A DNA stretch of 64,000 nucleotides. Origin: Mesostigma viride. Its lineage: Eukaryota; Streptophyta; Mesostigmatophyceae; Mesostigmatales; Mesostigmataceae. How positions within the stretch are numbered: position 1 is the stretch's first letter; the number at the start of each line of letters is the position of its first letter. The translations under genes and the position numbers were made by a program. Shown here piece by piece: positions 51,700-63,073 of the stretch. Below the pieces are notes generated by a model. It was not told where the DNA came from. It did no database searches and was given only the letters and a program-made list of their open reading frames with translations. The stretch covers positions 1 to 64,000 of the forward strand of contig RPFO01000216.1 in the NCBI GenBank assembly GCA_009746045.1. Reading direction: 5' to 3'.

Positions 51700-52642
51700 G
51701 TCAGGGATTTTTCGAGAGTTTTCTTGGAAGGAGATTGCTAACAGCATGTCAGTTTTTTGTGAATATTGACGCAGCCTTTCTTAGCAGCTCGGCTTCATTC
51801 AGAGCCTCACTCGCAGAGGCTCACAAGCTCATTGCGGCGGTTGTTTCTTAGCAAACAACTGATTGCGCTGGAAAGAAAGGTGGCAGTGCTTGTTCTTAGG
51901 GGCATACTGCATCATGGGTGGAACTGCATGTGGGTAGCGGTTATCCGTCGTTGTCTTGTTGGCCTTTCTCCCACTATAAAATGGGAGAGCCCTATCATGC
52001 ATATGCGCTAGCAAGCCAAGGTGCATGTCCCGGTGCATGATGGCTGTCACACGTCTTGTCGACACGTGTCTTGGTCTCTGTTCTCAATGGTGGTCGCCGG
52101 GTAATTCTTACAGCCTCCAGCCCTGATACGGTCTTCTTAGTATCTATCTCACGACACAGTTGCCATGAGTATTTAAGGTACCGAGTACCCACTAATTAGA
52201 GGTTCGTTAGTTGGGCATGGCTTCATAGGTCATCCGCGGGAAACGACGATTTCCCGCGAGGATTCCCGCGAAAACTGCTCGCCAACGTGTATCCCCCGGT
52301 TTATGACAACTTGGCGAGCACGACCCCCCCGTGGTCGACCGAAACGCCGTGGTAACGTTCGCCTACGCAAGTCTAACTTTCAGGCGAGGCGACTTCAAAA
52401 AACAGGATAATCCCTCACCGGTATTCTGTTTAAAGACGCCAGTGGCAATCAACCTGGTGGCATACAATTAGAGGAATCATCGGCGGGCTCAGGTTAGGCT
52501 AGATTTGTAGCGTTAGCTGTGAGCTGAGCTACTGGGGTGCGCACTTCGAAAGGGCAGAGATAGGTGGGCCTGGCATCGCCTTTCTCGGCTTTAGGTGTCA
52601 AAGTTCAAGGCCCATTGCGTCGTATCGCGGCAAGCTGAGCTA
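51700..52642. other. Upstream region of the flavin monooxygenase gene
   Basis: No gene recognised. A CG-rich inverted repeat of CCGCGGGAAA and TTTCCCGCG types lies at about 52240-52275. Promoter elements are presumably in the last few hundred bases, but no TATA box is obvious. Confidence 0.4.
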
Positions 52643-54340
52643 ATGCTGAGTACCGCTCGGTTGCTCAGCGGCAGCGTTTCCTCGCCGTATGCCACGGTGC
52701 AGTTGACACCTCGCCAGTGCCCCACGGCTTTGTGGGAATCTCGGCAGCAGGGAAAGTATCACCTTCACTGGCAGCGACAGGTGGGTAAGAATTTATGCCC
52801 CGCGTGGGCTTCGCGGAAGTTTGGCGCCCAGACATCCCTTCATTTGCAGAGCCGGGATGGGCCGTTGTGCTCGCCTGCCACACCCAGACGTATAGTGTGT
52901 AGGGCGGAGGCAGCCGACGCCGTAGACATGGCTCCTTCCAAGAGCATCGCCGTCGTTGGCGCCGGCCTGTCCGGCCTGGTGGCCGCCAAGTCCTTGCTGG
53001 AGCGCGGCCTTCTGCCGACCGTGTTTGATGCTGCGGAGAAAGTGGGGGGCATGTGGAACCCCGAGGCACACCCCGGGTGTCAGCGGTGGCCGTCCATGCG
53101 GACCAACGTGTCTCGCTTCACGTGCAGCTTCTCCGACCTGCTCTGGCCGCCCGGTTCCCCCACGTTCCCCTCCCAGCCCGAGGTTGGCCGCTACCTGGTG
53201 CGCTACGCGGCGCGCTTCCTCTCGCAGCCGGGCGTCACCTTCTCCCTTGGCTCACGCGTCACCCGCGTGGCCCCGCGGCCCGATGGCCTGTGGGACGTGC
53301 ACTGGCAGGTGACGGACGCCAGCGGCAACCGCGAGCAGCAGCGCGCCGTGTTCGCGGGCGTCGTGGTCGCGTCCGGTTTCTTCGCGGCGCCGCGCCTGCC
53401 GCCCCTCCCCCCCCCTTCGCGTGGCGCAGCCACCTTCCAGGGCACCCTGTTGCATGCCAACGACTACCGCGGTGCGACCGGTGTCCACGCGGCGCCCTTT
53501 GCGGGCAAGCGCGTGGCGGTGGTGGGCGCCTCGCTGAGCGCGGTCGAGATCGCGGCCGACATCGCCGTGTCCGGCCGCGCCGCATCCGTCACCAACGTGG
53601 TTCCCCACCATGCGTACGTGCTGCCCCGACTGCTGCCTGACGACACTGGGAGTGCCGCCCCCGCGTTCCTCCCGCTGGACCTGCTCCTCTACCAGCGCAA
53701 GGAGCCGGGCAAGGGGGGCGCGCAGCTAGGCAAGGGGGTGGCTGGCCAGGGGGGTGGGGAGGAAGGCGCGGAGGAGGGCGCAGAGGCGGCCCATGCCTAC
53801 TTTGGCCGCATCCTGCCGCGGGAGGAGGATGTGCTGGCGGCCCTCAAGCACAAGGAGGGCGACGTGCCGCCGCCGCCATACGTCGGCATCTGCGACCACT
53901 ACGCGGGTCTGGTGCGTGGGGGGGCCATCACGCTGCTGCCAGGTCGCATGGTGGGGGTGGCGGAGGACGGGCGCGCGCTGCTGGTGGACGCGACACCGGC
54001 GCCCGCCGCTGCAAATAGCACTACTGCAACATCGCCCCCTTCACCGCCGGTACACCTGGATGTGGATACGGTCATTTTTTGCACCGGTTTCGGTCCCAGC
54101 CTTGACTTCTTGCAGCCGGCACCGTCACATGCCGATAAGCCAGGGGAGCCTACAGCGTCCGCCGCGGATGCCGTTGACCCGCTGGTGCCGCTGGCGTATG
54201 ACCCTGATGACCCACTGCTGCCCCTTCTTCTGGACGCCGACAGCGTGTTCCACCCTACCCTGCACGGCCTCGCGTTCGTGGGCATGTACCGCGGGGTGTT
54301 CCCTGGGGTGGTGGAGCTCCAGGCGGTGAGTAAGCGCCGT

Positions 54341-54378
<38 letters not shown>

Positions 54379-56400
54379 TGTGTGTGTGTGTGCACATGTG
54401 TGTGTGTGCGCGCGCGTGTGTGCACGTGTGCATGTGTGTGTGTTTGAGAGAGAGTCAGCATGGCATGATGTGTGTGTGTGGGGGGGTGTTTAGGATGATG
54501 GGTTTGTGGGTGTGAGCGAGCAGGGGTGGTGGTGGTGGTGTGTGTGAGCGATGAACGGTATGGTTTTGTGCGACGATGGTTGTGCGATCATTGTTGCGTG
54601 TGTGGGCACCATCGTACACTCCTGTAGTCTTTACCCTGCGCCCATGGCTTGACAGGAGCGGGGCAGCATGCGTTCATGGCCAGGCGTGTGTATGATTGCA
54701 TGGGCCGTAGCATGTGCGATTGGTCCCAACCGCATCTGTGGTTCCTGTTTTCCCGCCCCTATCCCTTCCCCCTCGCCCTTTGGTCGGGCTCCCCCCACCC
54801 CCACCCCCAACCCCACCCCCACCCCCACCCCCACCCCCACCCCCACCCCCACCACGTTGCCCCCCAGCATGTGCTGACCACACCTCCCTTGTGCGTGCGC
54901 ATTCACGCCACACCCTGTTTGTCCCATGGCCCTGTTTGTCCCATGGCCCTGTTTGTCCCATGAACTGCCATCTCGTGGACCCCCCGCATTGGCCTGCTTT
55001 TCTGCCCTGCCTTGCCCTGTGATTAGGCGCACTCTTTACAGGCTATATGAGTGTGTGTAGGTGATGTGGTTGATTGGCCCCGCTCTGGTTGCCCGCTGCT
55101 TTCAATGTGCTGACACGTCCATGGCTGCATGCATGTGTGTGTTGGTGACGTGGCATGACAGAGGCTGGTGGCAGACGTCTTTGCGGGCGCGATCCCCCAC
55201 CCCTACGCCAATGACAAGGGCGCCGCCGCCGCCAGTTTGTCGCGCGCGCAAGCCCTGCGCGACACGCACCCGCGTCCGCAGTTTCCATTCAAGTACGTGG
55301 AGCACGCGGACGTGCTGGCGGCCCGCATTGGCGCGCTGCCACCCGCCTCTTGGCCCCTGGCCACCAACTACCCCGTGACGCCGCTTCAGTACCGCATGGC
55401 TGTGGGCGATGCGGGCGCGCAGCCACGACGAGAGATGGCGTTTGCAGGGCTGGGCGAGGCCCGCACGGCGGATGTACCCTTCCTGGCAACACAACCCACG
55501 CGCGCGCCCTCACCCTTGTCCCTGGGCGAGGCATTCAGAGACCTGGAGGATGAGCTGGCGGCATACCGTGCTGGGAAGGGTGTCGCGCGCGCGGTGTTCC
55601 GCGGGTTGGGAGGCAAGTGGTGCTTCCGACGGCGACTCGTCAGCCGGCTGGATGCCTCTCCTTCGGGCGTGGTGGTCGGGGAGGCCAGCTTCAAGCCTCA
55701 GCCGTGGCCGCTGATGGCAGAGGCTTGGGTGGTCGAACCACCTGCGGAGACGGCATCGGGCCAAGGGGATGCGCCGGTGGCGGGCCAGGGTCGTGCCTGG
55801 GACGTCCTCAAGCCGAGCTGGTCAGCGCACGAGGACCCTGTGGTTGCCAGGGAGCAGGCCGCCATGCCGGCGTGTGCGGCCACTGGCGCCGGCACAGGAG
55901 GGGTGAGCGGGCGTGGCGCGACGGCAGCAAATCCTGTTTTGGATTACCTGTACCAGGAGACGGGCGTGTTCCGGACCTCATCTGGGCTCGAACTCAACGT
56001 GAAGTCATCGTATGTGTATACGCAGGAGGGGGAGGGTGACACCCTGGAGCTGTTTTTCGCAGCGCCCCCCGGAGCTCAAGCCACAAACAGGGACCCTCGC
56101 ATTGTGCAGGGCGACCAGGGGCCAATCATGGTACGGGGCCGGCCCTTCCTGTCCCTGCGGCCAAGCCGGGCGGACCCTGGCAGCGGCTGGGAGGCGGATG
56201 CGACCCACCTGTGCGGTGCAGACACATATGTGGCGCGCTTCCGGTTTGCGTTTGAAGGCGCACGGCTGCGGGAGATGGAGATCCACTTCCATGTCTCGGG
56301 GCCCCACAAGGACTACGACTCGGTCACATTGATGCGGAGGGGGCCAGTGTCTGAGCTGGCATTCCAGCAAGGAATTTCTTTTGCTGATGCATTGGAGTAG
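52643..56400 (+). CDS. Flavin-containing monooxygenase fused to a DUF6314-like domain, two exons, probable plastid leader
   Basis: Exons 52643-54325 and 55162-56400 (GTGAGT donor, GACAG acceptor, phase 0): 973 residues. The ATG at 52643 is the first in frame. Residues 1 to about 90 are Ser/Arg/Thr-rich, ending RRIVCRAEAADA, like a chloroplast transit peptide. The FAD motif VVGAGLSG is near 104-111, the FMO signature FQGTLLHANDYRG near 264, the NADPH motif VVGASLSAVEIA near 292 and VIFCTGFGPSLDFL near 480. Exon 2 continues the FMO fold (RLVADVFAG) to about 690. Then a second domain begins at about 705: FRGLGGKWCFRRRL, LYQETGVF, HLCGADTYVARFRF and VSGPHKDYDSVTLMRR, the pattern of DUF6314. FMOs oxygenate N, S or C atoms of small molecules; the substrate is unknown. 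An AATAAA occurs at 56556. Confidence 0.85.
54340..54484 (+). repeat. GT-rich microsatellite at the 5' end of the FMO intron
   Basis: GT dinucleotide runs with CACATG, GCGCGC and GAGAGA interruptions, starting about 15 bases after the donor at 54326. It extends the exon 1 frame as a C/V-rich pseudo-tail, which I do not include in the protein. Confidence 0.9.
54790..54853 (+). repeat. (CCCCCA)n array in the FMO intron
   Basis: About ten hexanucleotide CCCCCA units; the minus strand is TGGGGG repeats and could form G-quadruplex. It is internal to an intron, so not a telomere. Confidence 0.9.
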
Positions 56401-57365
56401 CTGCTCCAGACATGTACACCAGTCAATCCCATGTTCCCAACTCGTCGCCACACCACTTCAGCTGCCAACACTGCCACTTCAGCTGCCCTAGTATTTGCCA
56501 CCATCCATGCCTCATCTCAACGCACCCAGGCTCCTGCTGGAGCGCGTGTGAACACAATAAATGATCAATCAATCATTATGCGCACCGCGTGCACAATTCA
56601 TTATGACCGTGCACAGTCATCAACACCAAAGACCATGCCGTAGAATTGATTTATGCTATGCTGAACGTGCAGAGCAAGTCATGCATTCCTGACAACACAT
56701 GCACGGCATTTGAACACTAAAGGAAACTTGGAGGACGGTGTGGCACGCCATTGCTGTGAGAGATCGACTCGGACTGGCACGTTGAATTTAATTTAAATTG
56801 AATTATAACATGACTCCGTTGGGAGATCATTAATTAATGAATTAATACAGACACGTGACTGCGTCACGTGAGCATAAGGGCCTCAGTGGAATGGATGGTG
56901 TAGGCTATCTAGGTCCTAGTTACAGGGCTGTGGGCACCGGCCACGGCCCGAATATCGCTACGAATGCCATACGCGGTCACACGCGGAGCCCCCACAGACT
57001 TTTCGGTGATCTCCTTCATCACTACTTGCCATCTATCCTTGCGTACAATCTGCCTTTATATTACACACAAACCAGGAGGCTGCCCGGGTGTGAGCCCGTC
57101 AAGTCTAGTGTAGCACATGTCCATGCCGAGTCTATCACGAAAAGTCCACGGGTGGCGGCCCTGCCGCGCGCGGCCTGGGGCACGCCAGGTGAGGACTTAT
57201 CGCCCAGGCTGGGCGGGCTTGGTGCCAGCTAGTACGTCTATCTGATGTGTCTACCTGATCGTGCGGGCCAGGTGCCCGGCTAGGCCCAGGCGCGCCTGTG
57301 CCTAATAATGTGGGAAACATCTAGGGAAAATCAGCGTACAAATATCTTCATTACTAATGTGCAAA
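56401..57365. other. FMO 3' flank and AT-rich MITE-like sequence
   Basis: No coding gene. At 56780-56870 an (AATTT)n stretch leads into CATGACTCCGTTGGGAGATC, ATTAATTAATGAATTAAT and CACGTGACTGCGTCACGTGA. These resemble the start of the 14956 repeat and the ends of the 15395/18760 inverted repeats, so this is probably another member or fragment of that family. Confidence 0.5.
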
Positions 57366-58150
57366 CCAATTAAGGGGATGTACATTAAGGGCCTGGCACA
57401 GCATCTTGGGGACGTTGCCGTCGAGTCTTTGCTACAGCTCCTGCGTCAGTGTCCAGGTCTCGGCGCCGTAGGTCAGGATCGTCAGAATATGACGACCTTG
57501 AAGAGGTCACGCTTGACGATCCGGGGTAGGGCGGGGTTGCTCCACCAGCGGCGGTGGTCATGGAGTTGCGCCCATGCCATGCCGATCCGTGTCGTCAGGT
57601 CGTCCTCGCAGCCGGGAAGCCAACTGCCGAGCAGCTTGAAGCGGCCTGAAGTAGGGTAGTTGACCTTGGTGTCGTCTAAGAGGCGGAGTGTGGCTGGGGG
57701 CCCTGCCATGCCGAGGGCCAGGGCCTCCGTTTTGGGGCTGATTTCTAGACCAACCCGGCGCCCGAGCCTCGAGCGCCAGGCAGTCCAGCCAAAGTTGGGC
57801 AGACTCCGGCTCCTCGATGAGCGTGATGTCGTCGGCATAAATGAGGTCAGCTAGTAAATTCTGCTTGTTAGTCGGCCCCCCTTCCCCAGGCTCGTTGGAA
57901 ACATAATCCACTACAATAATAAACAGGTACGGCGACAGGTCGCAAACCTTCCAGACGCCGGTCTGCAGTGGACACATGGCGGGGTAAAGCCGTGTTGAGT
58001 GCGCACCGAAGTGGTCGACCCCTCATACAGCGTGCGGATGACGGTAATCAGGGGAGTGGGGACGCGAGCGCGAGCAAGGACAGCCCATAGAACGTCGATC
58101 CCAGAGGACAGAATCAAAAGCCTCGATGAAGTCAACGAAGATCAGGATAG
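57366..58150 (-). pseudogene. Non-LTR retrotransposon reverse transcriptase fragment, copy B
   Basis: Broken minus-strand frames. From 5': FVDFIEAFDSVLW (RT motif A), an RxLYEGSTTSVRT segment, DLSPYLFIIVVDYV (motif B region), DLIYADDITLIEEP with the YADD catalytic box at 57829-57840, LLGSWLPGCEDDLTTRIGMA and RDLFKVV (thumb). It is 5'-truncated at about 58150, where a dispersed repeat begins, and frameshifted at least twice. It is diverged from copy A in the same region, so these are separate insertions of one broad family. Confidence 0.75.
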
Positions 58151-58262
58151 CGGGAGATCATGTAGCGCGTATTCCATTGCTGATGGGTGGGGGTAAGCGG
58201 AGCCCCGAAAACTAACTAAGCTAACTCTAAGCTAAGCTACAAAAATCCTAGCTACTCTACTC
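58150..58262 (+). repeat. Dispersed repeat, second copy of the 14956-15118 family
   Basis: AGATCATGTAGCG.GTATTCCA, GATGGGTGG, AGCTAACTCTAAGCTA and CTACTCTACTCA blocks shared with 14956-15118. It abuts the broken 5' end of LINE copy B. Confidence 0.6.
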
Positions 58263-58640
58263 AGCAAAAGCGCCCCTTCCTCCTGGCGCAGGGGGGGGGG
58301 GCCCGGGGGCTTGCCCACAGGGGCTGGCGTGTGGGCCTGGACAATGGTCTGCCACCTCTTCTTGCCCTGCATGCATAGCAGTCCAAGCAAGAGAGAGGGA
58401 GGAAATGCGGTGTTCAAACTGGGCCGGGACCACTAATTCGGCCAGCAACTGATCTGTATAGTTACTGGCAGGTCTACCTGCCCTGCGGGGCTTGTCCTTG
58501 GGGCCAGGCCAGGTCAGGATATGCCGCCCTGGCTGGCCAGACCAAGGGCGGTGTCTACCTGACTGGTGCGAGTAAGATGTCCTACAGATGCTATTATACG
58601 CTGCCTAATCTCATCAGAAATACGCGGCGTACCCTTATAC
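58263..58640. other. Gene-free spacer between the two LINE copies
   Basis: Contains a G/C-run at about 58287-58310 and no recognised coding sequence. Confidence 0.4.
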
Positions 58641-61050
58641 AATTAAGACTCTAGCGACCTACTATGCGTGGAAAACCCTACGTTCAGGACCTGTCGGAGC
58701 ATCCTGTAGACTGTGCCGTACAAGCCACGTGACCAGCTTGTCTGTTAGCGTCCATGCCTCGGCACCGTATGTGAGCACCGTGACGACTAGGACCTTGAAG
58801 AGCACGCGCTTGCGATCCTCGCCAAGGTCCTTCGAGTGCCAGCAGGTGTTGAGCGAGCGGAGCTTGGCCCAGGCCAGGCCGATGCAGGTGTCCACATCGT
58901 CGGCAGTGTCAGGGAGCATGATCCCCAGCACTTTGAAGCAATCACGGAAAGGGACCTCAGACCCGTCTAGCAGCCGCGGATCGAGCGGCGGGCGAGTGGT
59001 AGCACCATCGCCTCGGTTTTGACGCTAATCTCCAGCCCCACCGCCCGCGCCTATAAGCCCAGACAGTCCAGCCAGGTCTGAATGTGCTAGGGGCGCTCGA
59101 TGAGGGTGGTATCATCCGCATAAATCAGGTCGGATGTCCAAGCCAGGCTCGAACCCCTAAATGGCGGCAAAGCGCGCACGTGCGTGGCGCATGACGTGAT
59201 CCACCACAATAATCAACAGATATGGGGACAGGATCGACACAACCTCGCCACACCCCATTATGAAGGGTAAATGGTGGGGTGGTGCCTTCCGCAGTCTGCA
59301 CTTATGCCTGTGAACCCTCATACAGCCGGCGAATGGCAGCAATAAATGCTAGTGGCACGCGGTCCAGAGGTAGGATGGCCCAAACAGCCTCCCAGAGGAC
59401 CGTGTCAACAGCCTTGATGTAGTCGACAGAAATGAAGACCTGCGGAAAACCATCAGGGCAAATGCGACGCACCTCCTCCACCATCCGGTGCGCGACAAAC
59501 ACAGCCATGACAGAGTTACGACCACGACGGAAACCCATCTGAGACTCACCCAGGTGTGGGTCCAGCGCGGCGCGGAGCCTGCGCAGCATCATGCGCATGA
59601 ACACCTTTCAGCGCGGCGCTCTGGAGGCAGACACCCCGATAGTTACCGGGGTCAGCAGCAGAACCCTTCTTGTACAGCATGATCGACTCGGATGGCCGTC
59701 TGCCACTCAGCGGGCGGGGGCTCACCAGAGAGCAGAACACGGTTCCAGAACACCAGCAGAAGCTCCCGCACCGCCGGGTCAGGGGTCTTCAGCAGCTCGG
59801 CCGAAAGGTGGTCGGCACCAACCGCTGCATCGTACCGCAAGCGAGCAAGGGCGCCGTCCAACTCCTCCAAAGTGAAGGGGTGGACGAGGTCGTTGGTGGC
59901 GAGGCAGCCCTCCTTCAAGGCAGGGACCTGGTAGTCCGCGGCCGGGGAGGGCGCCGTGGGCGGCGGCGGGTATCCAGCAACACCAAGACAGACGGCCGTC
60001 TCGGGGTGAAGCGGCGGGGGGGGGGGGGCGCGAGCCCCTTCTGTCAAGGAAACATTGTGGGCCAACCAGCGTTCAAGGCTGACTGGCGCCGCGCCGTCCC
60101 GCGTGTGCTCCACGTAGGAGTGCGCTGCCGCCGGCCGCCAAGCCGGTCAAGGTGGTACCGCATCTCCTTGCCCTGGTTGCGAGCTTGGCAAGCCTTGGCA
60201 TTCGGGATGCACTGGGCCGCCTCTGCGTCCTGAGCACATGCGTAGGCCTCCACAAGGGTGGCCTTGAGCACCCGTTTCAGCAGCGGGTCCCGGTTACGCT
60301 TGAGGCGGTGCCGGGCGGCCAAGACCTTGGGGTCCTGGCGGTCGAGCGGGCCGGGGCGGCGGCGGGGCATGACCGGCAGGTGCCGGGCCGCCAGCAACGG
60401 GGCACGGGCCGCAAAGCCCGCAAAAATGGCGGCGATGGGAGCACCTTGGGCAAGCGCGTCGACGTCCGTCTGAACCCCCAGGGCCTCCAGATACGCCTGC
60501 CGGCACCGGTTCCGCTCGTGGTCGGCGTCCGTCCAGTCCTCAGGGTCCCCGCGGACCGGGCGTAGCGCAGTCCAGTCAGGGTGGACCACTTGGGCGAGGC
60601 GCTTGGGGGCCTGGAGCCGGAGCCGAATGGTCGCACGCACCATTGAACTGGTGGTCAGAGCACACCGTGGGTGGGTCGAACACTCGGGTATCCAGAACCG
60701 AAGCGCACCTGCCCAGGCTGCCGTACCGCCACGTACTCCAGACAGGCCTGACGGTTGTTAGGGCCCCGAAAAGTGACCAAGTCCTGTGGGGGACATTGGA
60801 GGTGGCAGTTGACAGCAACCATCCCGCTATCCAGCAAAAAGGCCGAAAATAAGGGGGTGTTGTCGGCAGGCGCAAAGCCACTAGCACATGCAGAGCCACC
60901 ATGAAAAGTGTCGGATTGAATATAATGCGCTGCGACGCGATTGATGTGGATATAAAAGTACCATCCGTGCGTAAAGCGGGACTCGAAATGGACGGTGCGC
61001 GACATCCATGAAAAATGCACGAGGGGTGCAATTGTAAGAGATGGAAACAT
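58641..61050 (-). pseudogene. Non-LTR retrotransposon ORF2 with endonuclease remnant and reverse transcriptase, copy A
   Basis: Degenerate minus-strand element. From 5': an AP-endonuclease-like end with the VCSDHQF box (about 60660-60640), a linker frame of about 200 codons (60643-60044), YKKGSAADPGNYRGVCL (about 59690), SQMGFRRGRNSVMAVFVAHR and VFISVDYIKAVDTVLWEA (RT motif A), YLLIIVVDHV, DLIYADD (59111-59122), then IGLAWAKLRSLNTCW and VTVLTYGAEAWTLTDK in the thumb and tail (58750 region). Several frameshifts and stops make it inactive. It lies on the same strand as, and just downstream of, the TauE/SafE-like stop at 61111. Confidence 0.8.
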
Positions 61051-61110
61051 GTAAGACGTTTGGGCTGCATGACAAAAATATTAAGTTTTTTACTGTACAG
61101 TGATCCCTCT

Positions 61111-63073
61111 TTAACAAACACGAGAAGGACTCAGTCCCTTTCCTTCTTTCATGTCCCTGATTAATTGTCGTGTCCCAAAGGTACCTGCACAATTAATGCA
61201 ACGGAAAAAATCACAGGAAAAGTTAGCACCATGAGTTGGTATTTGAAAGCAAAAACCAAGAAGCCTTGCTATGTTGGTGTTCCAGCCCTCAAGATCGCCG
61301 CTGTGTTCACGCCACACGTGTCACATGAATCGTATGTAAAGGCACCTGCTGTGATATCATGATAAAGAAATATTGAAAAACGCATTGTCGTATTGTAAAA
61401 CAAGCAATACACACAATGTACAGTGAAATGCGCATAAAGGCATTTGCCAGATGAAGCCAGAAAAAGAGAGCTCCCTAAACTTGGCATGTAACAATGGGCA
61501 TAAAAGAGGCATTACATGAACAAACTGTGTGTGTACGCGAGCGCGCGCGCGTGTGTGTGGTCAGTGGTGGTCCATCATCATTGGTTAGTTGCTTGCCATA
61601 CAAGCGGTTGAACTATGGTTAAGAGGGGAACACTAAACTACGGCACCGCCTGCCCAAGTACCATGGAGAAATCCTTGCCACACGCAGATTGTGGCATGCC
61701 AACAGCTACAACATTCACTTGCCAGCCCCACGTACTGGTCAGCAGGGCAGCTATCAGGATGAGGACGCCCATGCAGAAAACCACCAGCGACGCCTTGCGA
61801 TACTTTTTCACCAGCATGCGCACAAAGCTCACGCCGGCATACGACGCAGCCAGGCAGGCGCCGCCAAAGACAAACGCTGCATGCACGGTGGCGGGTGCGG
61901 CATCGTTTGAGTTTGCCACGGCAAAAACATGCAGGATGCACATGTATTGCATAAATGTCAGAGGTAATTACTTGTGGCTGAGACATACCTGAAGTGCGGA
62001 ATTAAGGGACATACCTAAAGTCCACTTTTCTGGAAACCATACCTATGCATGGGATAAAAATCCAACGATGATTGGGAATCATAAATATGAATATATGATG
62101 TTTAGAAAGTTATACTAGCCCCCACCATAACCCGGCTACGCGCAAAAAGAAGAAAAGACGCGATTGCGGTCACATTTTCCCTAAGACCATGGGCAAACAT
62201 CATGGGACCAAACCACATAGTTCATATAGTTGCCCAACTTTTGAGAAAATGTTTCAAATTTTTTACCACATTATAAGCATGTTTATCCACGTTGATGGAT
62301 TTGCCCTCACAACAGGTACTTTTTGGATGTTGAAAAATTCGCTCCCCATTTTAGCCCACCACCGGTGTATGGTTCGGACTAATTCCCCCAATCAATGGTG
62401 GAAATACTTGCCAAACATGCCTGGAAGGGCTTCCATTCATCACATGCCATGGTCCCATGGGCTTATTATGCGTGTTCAATGCCGGCGCTGTTCTTTATGC
62501 TAAAACAATTGTACCATGTCCCGTCCATGTAAGGGACACAGGCCAAGTCGGGCAGTGCCCCCCCGGGCGACGTGTTCACCAAGACAAGGCCAGCGTAGGC
62601 AACAGCAGGCCAATAGCGCACTAGCAAATTAGTACAACTTTATAATGGTCAGGATTGGCGTGTTGATCTGCAGCATGTGGGGGGTACACCGTGCCAAATT
62701 TAGTATGTTGTTATTGACCCCTGACGGTTTTCACCCAGCACACCAGACATGCGCGCGGGCATGCCAACCATCCCACATATCCACGGGGAAGCATCGCGTA
62801 GGTTGCCCGCGGCATGGCTGAGCAAGGCAGTCCATTTGGCGCGATCTAATGCTCCCGACACGGCAGGCATGCATCCTAGTCCATCACTGTCCCCAGGTTC
62901 TTGCGAATGGCTGCACACCAGCATCACCATGCCCATCTCTCCCACCCGGCCCAGTGGACACGGGCAAGCCATCACGCACCGTAGTCATAGGGCAGGCCCC
63001 CCAGCAGCGCAAACTGCAGTGTCGCCATGGTGGAGGAGAAGAAGACCATGAACGCAGACGTGGCCGCTGTCAC
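61111..63073 (-). CDS. TauE/SafE-family membrane permease, last three exons (5' part beyond the window)
   Basis: Exons on the minus strand: 63073-62980, 61876-61736, 61184-61111 (TAA). All are GT-AG with matching phases (0/1, 1/1, 1/end). The visible 103 residues read VTAATSAFMVFFSSTMATLQ, LLGGLPYDYAFVFGGACLAA, FVRMLVKKYRKASLVVFCMG and LIAALLTSTFG, ending GLSPSRVC. This matches the C-terminal half of plant sulfite exporter TauE/SafE proteins: the xAATSxFMVxFSS segment, two or three hydrophobic helices and a basic VKKYRKASLVVF loop. Family members are multi-pass transporters of sulfite, sulfonate or other organic anions; the substrate here is unknown. I could not find the preceding exon, which should carry the G-rich repeat and PxV motif, before position 64000. 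Confidence 0.7.
61877..62979 (-). other. Penultimate visible intron of the TauE/SafE-like gene
   Basis: GTGCGT donor and GCATGCAG acceptor. The short ORFs inside show no motif. No tandem array is present, in contrast to most long introns in this window. Confidence 0.5.

Noticed and set aside
52595-52642. Upstream extension of the FMO frame starting at 52595
   Set aside because: The codon at 52595 is GTG; the first in-frame ATG is 52643 and gives a sensible transit-peptide-like N terminus.
54790-54853. CCCCCA repeats resembling telomere sequence
   Set aside because: Short, internal to the FMO intron, and not the plant/algal TTTAGGG-type unit.
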